From positions 1 through 41,728 of IMG/VR virus record IMGVR_UViG_3300032797_000246: a stretch of 41,728 bases of DNA, one strand, 5' to 3'. A program made the position numbers and the translations under genes. The notes below the pieces were generated by a model. It saw nothing but the letters and a program-made list of their open reading frames with translations, did no database searches and was not told where the DNA came from. Source of the DNA: a virus. Of this stretch, positions 37,238 to 41,728 are shown piece after piece. Numbering within the stretch: the first letter of the stretch is position 1; each line of letters starts with the position of its first letter.

Positions 37238-37248
37238 GATTTATCTCC

Positions 37249-38787
37249 TTACTTCAAAATCATCGCTAATTGAGACGCAAAACCCAATTCCCCAAAGATA
37301 TATTCATAAGCTCCGATCTCCGGTGGATCGCTTCTACTTATTCCGTCTTTATCTTCCAATACTTCTGTTGGTGAAGAAAGATATATTCCGGCGTTCAAAC
37401 ACCAACTATTAGCTCCGATATGATAATCGTTGTCCGGTGCATCATCGAAATCTGGGTCACGATTCCATAATGAATGCTCATCATCTTCTATGATATTGGA
37501 ATAATCCTCTGTAGTCCAATTTGTGGGTCTACTGGTGCCATTCAAATACATATTTGCCGTTCCTACCAAAAGATCCAATTGCGCGAAATGATTCCACGGC
37601 TCGGCCCCTGATGGTACCCAGAGATTGTAGTCATTGTAGAAGTTAGTCACTCCACCAACAGCAGTATGATAACACTCTATCTGCATATAGACTGGTTTGT
37701 ACCCAATGCAGTTCTTGATGTAGACAGTGCAAGGCCCAGCTCCCTCGTCAAATGCCTCCCAATTAACTCCATTGTTCGCAGAGATGCAGTGGTAGTAGTA
37801 TGCGGTCACATAACCGCTGTAGCACATGAACCCACCGTTGCCTGTGTCCTGCGAGTTGTGATAGGAAATGCAGTTAATGTAGTAAAAAGTACGAATTCCC
37901 GCCGTTCCGCCATTCCCCGCGAAACCATCTTCGCCGTTGTCATGAGCAATACAATTAATACATATAGCACTTGAATCATGCGTGTCGCTTGACGTTCCAA
38001 AATCGAAACCATCACGGGGATGATTCTTAGATTCACACCTGAGATAAGTTATATTTGTGGAACCGTATTGTCCAAACCCATGGGGTAAATCTTCTCCCTG
38101 TCCATTGTCATCAGCAACACAATCTATGAAAGACCCATTGTTACAATTCTGATCGGCTACTCCCCCTAGGCAAAAACCTAAACTGTTATTCAATGATGCA
38201 GTGCAGTCTCTTATTTCAAAATCATCACAATATGAAAGATTCAATCCGGCGTCACTTGCGCAACTCATGAAATCTACATATCGTAGATGGAATCCCGTCA
38301 AATGTGGTGAATTAGAACCATAGACGTTAATTCCTCTTTCGGTAGCATCGCGTATTATGAGATGATTGTTTGAATCGCCTAATATATAGATATAGTTTCT
38401 ATCATCAATGGCGATAAGACCAGTCCAAGACGCTATTGTTATTCCTGTCCCATCAATAGTTACATTCCCACTGCCCCAACTATTACTTACTTGAATGGTG
38501 ATAGGATTTCCGACAGTAGCAGTATCATAATATGTAGAGTTTATGCGAATCATCCCACCATTAGTAGAATCATGCGTGGTTCCGGCTTTCAAAACAAACA
38601 CCGTTCCGGCCGATACTTTATTAGCCTGTGTGATAGTTCCCGCTCCTGGTCCCCATACGGCATTGGCCCTAATCCAATCTGTATTTCCGGTATTCCTCGT
38701 TCCGGGAATTGTTCTCCAGGCATGAGATGTATCTGTCCCTATGGCCGTATCATCACCTGCGGCAAAATCAATATAATAGGTCGCCAT
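37249..38787 (-). CDS. 512-aa right-handed beta-helix protein (tailspike-like)
   Basis: The protein begins TYYIDFAAGDDTAIGT and carries beta-helix-type turns over residues 60-400, with many Asn, Cys and Asp ladders (INCIAHDNGEDGF, YINCISYHNSQDTG, YYHCISANNG). It ends GISRSDPPEIGAYEY, a motif I associate with the C-terminal part of pectate-lyase-like proteins. This fold is used by tailspikes that bind or cut surface polysaccharides. It overlaps the next beta-helix gene by 20 nt, and its DNA is AT-richer than the head genes, as often seen for host-range genes. No catalytic residues can be assigned. Confidence 0.75.
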   Translation of the reverse strand: MATYYIDFAAGDDTAIGTDTSHAWRTIPGTRNTGNTDWIRANAVWGPGAGTITQANKVSAGTVFVLKAGTTHDSTNGGMIRINSTYYDTATVGNPITIQVSNSWGSGNVTIDGTGITIASWTGLIAIDDRNYIYILGDSNNHLIIRDATERGINVYGSNSPHLTGFHLRYVDFMSCASDAGLNLSYCDDFEIRDCTASLNNSLGFCLGGVADQNCNNGSFIDCVADDNGQGEDLPHGFGQYGSTNITYLRCESKNHPRDGFDFGTSSDTHDSSAICINCIAHDNGEDGFAGNGGTAGIRTFYYINCISYHNSQDTGNGGFMCYSGYVTAYYYHCISANNGVNWEAFDEGAGPCTVYIKNCIGYKPVYMQIECYHTAVGGVTNFYNDYNLWVPSGAEPWNHFAQLDLLVGTANMYLNGTSRPTNWTTEDYSNIIEDDEHSLWNRDPDFDDAPDNDYHIGANSWCLNAGIYLSSPTEVLEDKDGISRSDPPEIGAYEYIFGELGFASQLAMILK

Positions 38788-39808
38788 CTCTGCGTCTTCG
38801 ATAAAACATCGTTACTACGGGAATACTTAAACCACTGACAATATATTCATCTACACCAACACTGTAGGCTGCGGCATTATATGTTTCTCCTTCAATGTCG
38901 GTGGAATAAAGTCCGCTTCCGGGATTGGCTAGTCCGGCGTGCCAAAGACCACTTGTAGATTTAAGAGTGAAATTACCATTGGCACCATCAACAAAATCAC
39001 CGGTCCACCGAGCGCCTCCGCCAGTCTCGCTAACCGGATGAGTTTGTGTATCGGCATCATCGAGAGCACAGTAATCAAGTGATAGACTTCCTGTCCCGCT
39101 ATTATCATATACATCATCGGCGTTGTCAAAAACAGCGCAGTTTCTCACGGTGAGAATTGCATCCCTATATTCTAAGGCATATCCTGCCCATCCGCAGACG
39201 ACAGAGTTGTAGATATTTACATTAGATGTGTAGGCATATACTCCCTGAAGTCCCACTCCCTTACCATCAATAATACAATTCCATACCTTGATTGTATTAC
39301 CAGTTCCCCCGTATCCTTTTATTCCCGCAAAATATCCACTCGCTACCCCGCCAACTTCCATGCGACAATTGTAAAGACGTGTTTCTCCTGTCCCTCCTTC
39401 AATTAAAATAATTCCATTATATGCTCCCGATGAATAAATAGCGCGGATTTGCAATCCTTTGACATATACATATCCAACATTAATATCAAGCGGGAAATGG
39501 TCTGTGACTTCTAATCGGTATCTACTTGCATCCCAACTTGTTTTTACCGCCTCATTACCTGCAACGGCTTCGATAAGGATATAATGTGTAGAATCCGTTG
39601 TCCAATCCGATGAGATATAAACATAAGTGGTATCTGCGGTACCAGCAGAAGATCGCACATAGACATGGTGCCAATTCCCTGCTGACACAAGATTATTCGG
39701 TTCTGCCTGATCCCAGGCATATAGAGATAAATATGCTGTCGCCCAAGATAAACCATTGTGCGTTCCACCACCGCAATCAGGATCTACATAACGAATTATT
39801 TCAGCCAT
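38768..39808 (-). CDS. 346-aa right-handed beta-helix protein (tailspike-like)
   Basis: Starts MAEIIRYVDPDCGGG, then NGLSWATAYLSL, a typical opening of phage and secreted beta-helix proteins. Repeats over about 90-270 (VYVKGLQIRAIYSSG, IKVWNCIIDGKG, VNIYNSVVCGWAG, LTVRNCAVFDNA) make the helix. The end SVGVDEYIVSG corresponds to the GAYEY ending of its neighbour. The two adjacent genes may be a duplicated and diverged pair. It is the first gene of the AT-richer block. A polysaccharide-binding role is inferred. Confidence 0.75.
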   Translation of the reverse strand: MAEIIRYVDPDCGGGTHNGLSWATAYLSLYAWDQAEPNNLVSAGNWHHVYVRSSAGTADTTYVYISSDWTTDSTHYILIEAVAGNEAVKTSWDASRYRLEVTDHFPLDINVGYVYVKGLQIRAIYSSGAYNGIILIEGGTGETRLYNCRMEVGGVASGYFAGIKGYGGTGNTIKVWNCIIDGKGVGLQGVYAYTSNVNIYNSVVCGWAGYALEYRDAILTVRNCAVFDNADDVYDNSGTGSLSLDYCALDDADTQTHPVSETGGGARWTGDFVDGANGNFTLKSTSGLWHAGLANPGSGLYSTDIEGETYNAAAYSVGVDEYIVSGLSIPVVTMFYRRRRDGDLLY

Positions 39809-39832
39809 TTAGTTCTTCTTTCCGTTTTTTCT

Positions 39833-39916
39833 CTATGGTTGAACCGGCACAATCTCGGGTTCCTTCATGATCATATTGATCGCAACCACCATAAAAATCA
39901 ACCCATTTATCACCAT
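39833..39916 (-). CDS. Possible 27-aa membrane peptide
   Basis: An ORF starts at 39916 and codes one hydrophobic helix (GLIFMVVAINMIM) with an acidic end (KEPEIVPVQP). No clear ribosome site is visible. It fills most of the gap between the metallophosphoesterase and beta-helix genes. It could be real or chance. Confidence 0.28.
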   Translation of the reverse strand: MVINGLIFMVVAINMIMKEPEIVPVQP

Positions 39917-39937
39917 GAGCCGTCGGCTGCGGAAAAC

Positions 39938-40828
39938 TCAGGCTTCCATGACCCGGATCTTCGTCACTGTCGTCATGACCGGCTCTCTAGTCACGGAAAG
40001 ATCCACCTTGGCAAATATGCCCCCCTCGGCCGCGGCGGGAACCCTGAAGGACTCGGCCTCGAAGTTCCGGCGGTATCCGCCTTTCATGAAATCTGCCGGC
40101 TCAAGATTCTTCTTGTAGGGCGAAGTGATCAGGCCCCTGCGTTTCCGCCAGACGAGATTCCCAGCCCGGTTGATCGAGGCGATCGGCGGGAGTTGGCTGA
40201 ACTTGTGCTGATGCTTGTGCCCAAGGGCGATGATGTCGGCGTTCACCCACATGGCGAAGCGGCTTAGGTCGATCTCCCCCCTGGAGATCTCCGCTATGCT
40301 GCCGCCTTGCCCATGGTCCCAGAACACGTCGACGTTCCAGTAGTGGCCCCATCTATCTTTGAAATGGTAGCGCACCAGGCCCAGATAGCCGCCGTGGATC
40401 ATGGGGTAGGGCCGCTTCTCCCGGTCCCGGACCTTGTTCGCCCTCTCGACGAGCCGGCGCACAAGGTCGATGCGCTTGTACTTGAGCGCCGAGACCTCGT
40501 GGGTCCCGAGGCCGACCACATCATAGAGATTGACGTAGGGTTCAAAGAGCGCCCAGGCACGCTCCAGCGCCTCGTTCATCTCGTCCTCCGTGGCGTACTG
40601 GTCCTCGGCCTTGTTGTAGCGCTTCTTGTCGTGGACATCGATCAACTCCCACATGTCGCCGTAGAAGATGCCGTGTGCGTCCCTGGCCTTCGCCTCCTCA
40701 TGTTGTTCGATAAAGCGTTCTTTATCAAAGCCGGGAGAATCTAAATGCCAGTCCGAGGAGAAGAAGAGCCAGTGCTCGCTCACCGTCGAACGGACCGAGA
40801 TCGGAAACTGGCATGATACCTGGATCAT
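39938..40828 (-). CDS. Calcineurin-like metallophosphoesterase
   Basis: In 296 aa the five blocks of the family are present: SDWHLD (Asp26, His28), YGDMWE (Gly57, Asp58), GTHE (residues 108-111, where Asn is usual in place of Thr), WDHGQ (His172) and ALGHKHQH (His204, His206). These bind two metal ions and cleave phosphoesters. The missing Asn is the only departure. The substrate is unknown; nucleic acid, nucleotide or a cell-surface phosphate is possible. It lies between the lysis and tailspike genes, 5 nt after the spanin-like gene. Confidence 0.85.
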   Translation of the reverse strand: MIQVSCQFPISVRSTVSEHWLFFSSDWHLDSPGFDKERFIEQHEEAKARDAHGIFYGDMWELIDVHDKKRYNKAEDQYATEDEMNEALERAWALFEPYVNLYDVVGLGTHEVSALKYKRIDLVRRLVERANKVRDREKRPYPMIHGGYLGLVRYHFKDRWGHYWNVDVFWDHGQGGSIAEISRGEIDLSRFAMWVNADIIALGHKHQHKFSQLPPIASINRAGNLVWRKRRGLITSPYKKNLEPADFMKGGYRRNFEAESFRVPAAAEGGIFAKVDLSVTREPVMTTVTKIRVMEA

Positions 40829-40832
40829 CTGA

Positions 40833-41414
40833 CTACTTAACCAGGAGCAGTACGGTGATCGTTATGGCACCTGCGATTACCAGTCCTCCGCCCGCCAGTG
40901 CTCCAATCCTCCAGAGCCGGGCCTGGCGAAGCGCTGCATCCCGTTCATTGATCAACTCCCGTTTCTGTTCCACCATTTCCCCCACGTAGGCTCCGAAGGC
41001 TTCCGAGAGCATGTCGTACTGCGTTCGCGCTCCGGCGAGCGAGATCAAAGTCGCCCTCAATTCCTGCTGCAAGTCCATTACCGAGATTTCCGCTTGCTTC
41101 AATCGCTGCTCCAGCTCCGCTGAGGCCTGCTCGGATTCGGTCAAGTTCTGCGCGGCTTGCGCTAAGCTCGCCTGCAAGGCGCTGACCTGCTGTTTCCGCT
41201 CGCTCAGCCGCAACAATAGCATCTGCAAGTTCTGATCGGCTTCGATCAAGCTGGCGCTCAACGAGGTCTCGTAGGACAACTTCTCTGACTGCTCTTTGCC
41301 GGTCGAGTTCTGCGCTCCCGCGAAGGGGACGAACCACAGCAAGGAACACAATACCAGCACCCACAACCAGGCCGGCCGCGAAGGCCAGCGCCAACCATTT
41401 CGCACGCACCTCAT
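40833..41414 (-). CDS. Spanin-like protein: signal peptide, coiled coil, C-terminal membrane helix
   Basis: I chose the ATG at 41414, an ATGA overlap with the 51-aa gene, with GGGAGGGG upstream (193 aa). Residues 16-34 form a signal sequence (LWVLVLCSLLWFVPFAGA), with probable cleavage before QNSTGK. Residues 40-150 are a coiled coil, and a membrane helix sits at the end (IGALAGGGLVIAGAITITVLLLVK). This topology is like unimolecular spanins, but there is no good lipobox (LVLC). Its third codon positions are strongly G/C, so this is the main coding frame. Spanins fuse inner and outer membranes during lysis. The distance to the lysin closes if the genome is circular. Confidence 0.7.
   Translation of the reverse strand: MRCVRNGWRWPSRPAWLWVLVLCSLLWFVPFAGAQNSTGKEQSEKLSYETSLSASLIEADQNLQMLLLRLSERKQQVSALQASLAQAAQNLTESEQASAELEQRLKQAEISVMDLQQELRATLISLAGARTQYDMLSEAFGAYVGEMVEQKRELINERDAALRQARLWRIGALAGGGLVIAGAITITVLLLVK
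40945..41409 (-). CDS. Overlapping second-frame ORF: membrane anchor plus coiled coil
   Basis: In another frame of the same DNA, a GTG at 41409 with GGAGGG upstream opens 154 codons. The product would have an N-terminal membrane helix (WLALAFAAGLVVGAGIVFLAVV) and a charged helix-rich body (LDRSRSELADAIVAAERAET), the build of an inner-membrane spanin. Overlapping spanin genes in different frames are known (lambda Rz/Rz1), but frame shadows of hydrophobic and coiled-coil DNA can also look like this. Third-position bias favours the other frame. Confidence 0.3.
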   Translation of the reverse strand: MRAKWLALAFAAGLVVGAGIVFLAVVRPLRGSAELDRQRAVREVVLRDLVERQLDRSRSELADAIVAAERAETAGQRLAGELSASRAELDRIRAGLSGAGAAIEASGNLGNGLAAGIEGDFDLARRSANAVRHALGSLRSLRGGNGGTETGVDQ

Positions 41415-41566
41415 TTCCCCTCCCTCTTTTTCCAACGCCGCAGGCGCTCGAAAAACAGAAATACGGCCCCGATCCCGCCCGCCAGCCCAAGCGCCAAGAT
41501 GCAAAAATCCAGGGTGAAACTCCCCAGGGCCTTCTTTATTTTTTCCCAGATCGAACCTCGATCCAT
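41411..41566 (-). CDS. 51-aa membrane protein of the lysis region
   Basis: ATG at 41566, read through to TGA at 41413-41411, where the spanin-like gene begins in an ATGA overlap. The product has a short basic N-terminus (IWEKIKKAL), one membrane helix (LDFCILALGLAGGIGAVFLFF) and a basic tail (RLRRWKKREGK). This is a typical small holin or antiholin layout. It overlaps the preceding 60-aa gene by 31 nt. Confidence 0.65.
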   Translation of the reverse strand: MDRGSIWEKIKKALGSFTLDFCILALGLAGGIGAVFLFFERLRRWKKREGK

Positions 41567-41718
41567 CGTTTAATCTCAGGCCCGATTGCTGCGGCCCCGC
41601 CTTGGCCGGCGATTAGCAACCCGATTGTAGGCAGCGCCTTGAGCAACTCGGACCAGCGCTCAACCGAAAGCGTATAAGAAGCGATGATCACATATACGAG
41701 GAGCACCGCAATCTCCAC
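41536..41718 (-). CDS. 60-aa holin-like membrane protein, at the window edge
   Basis: From a GTG at 41718 the protein has one strong membrane helix (EIAVLLVYVIIASYTL), then a second weaker one (ALPTIGLLIAGQGGAAAIG), and a charged end (PEIKRWIEVRSGKK). The frame is open to the window edge, so the true start may lie further out. If the ends are joined it would follow the lysin gene directly, as expected for a holin. Role inferred from topology and context. Confidence 0.58.
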   Translation of the reverse strand: MEIAVLLVYVIIASYTLSVERWSELLKALPTIGLLIAGQGGAAAIGPEIKRWIEVRSGKK

Positions 41719-41728
41719 GACCCACGCG

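Noticed and set aside
1-41728. Insertion sequence or transposase (Mu-like replication)
   Set aside because: Although the head genes are Mu-like, no transposase A/B genes, terminal repeats or target duplications are visible; a tyrosine integrase is present instead.

Overview
The window looks like the complete or nearly complete genome of a temperate, long-tailed phage (Caudoviricetes, siphovirus-type tail) of a Gram-negative bacterium. Nearly every gene lies on the minus strand and is packed tightly. Most junctions in the early half are ATGA or TGATG stop/start overlaps. The sequence is GC-rich by eye, with AT-richer islands at the lysis gene (560-870), two homing-type endonucleases (22811-23302 and 31693-32217) and the beta-helix tail genes (37249-39808). 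The Gram-negative host is inferred from a lipoprotein with a lipobox and a spanin-like coiled-coil membrane protein. I could not identify the host species.

Reading in the direction of transcription (high to low coordinate), the control region is at 32.8-35.4 kb. A tyrosine integrase (33915-35159) sits beside a 265-bp gap that probably holds attP. Two near-consensus sigma70-type promoters diverge at 33002-33083. The rightward one drives the only two plus-strand genes: a ribbon-helix-helix protein carrying an MshEN-like double motif, and a small lipoprotein. The leftward one drives a 50-aa ribbon-helix-helix protein, an excisionase-like HTH protein and then the whole early operon. That operon (32.8 to 18.6 kb) carries ERF-type strand annealing, a RecB-like PD-(D/E)XK nuclease, a Holliday-resolvase-like nuclease, an orphan DNA methyltransferase, a replication protein, an MmcB-like nuclease, a RusA gene split by an in-frame TGA, several free-standing HNH genes and many small unknown genes. 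It ends in three intergenic blocks of a degenerate GGCNN repeat and a compound hairpin with T-runs at 18502-18580.

The late operon follows (18.4 kb down to position 15). It holds a small membrane protein, an HNH protein, P27-type small and large terminase subunits, a portal, a ClpP-type protease fused to a scaffold, a decoration protein, a Mu gpT-like major capsid protein, connector and tail-completion proteins, the tail tube, the G/GT tail chaperones (made by a -1 frameshift at CCCTTTA), the tape measure, a 1494-aa tail hub/fibre and an NlpC/P60-like lysin. The series resumes at the right edge (41.7 to 35.4 kb) with small membrane proteins, a spanin-like protein, a metallophosphoesterase, two beta-helix proteins and a repeat-bearing fibre-like protein. 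The lysin at the left edge and the holin-like gene at the right edge would be neighbours if the ends were joined, so the window is probably a circular genome opened inside the lysis cassette.

The most notable signals are the RHH-MshEN regulator with its lipoprotein partner, the three GGCNN spacers, four adjacent unrelated genes sharing the same C-terminal tail, a seven-bladed propeller inserted inside a LamG-like domain of the tail hub, a two-frame overlap in the lysis region, and the RusA gene with an internal TGA.
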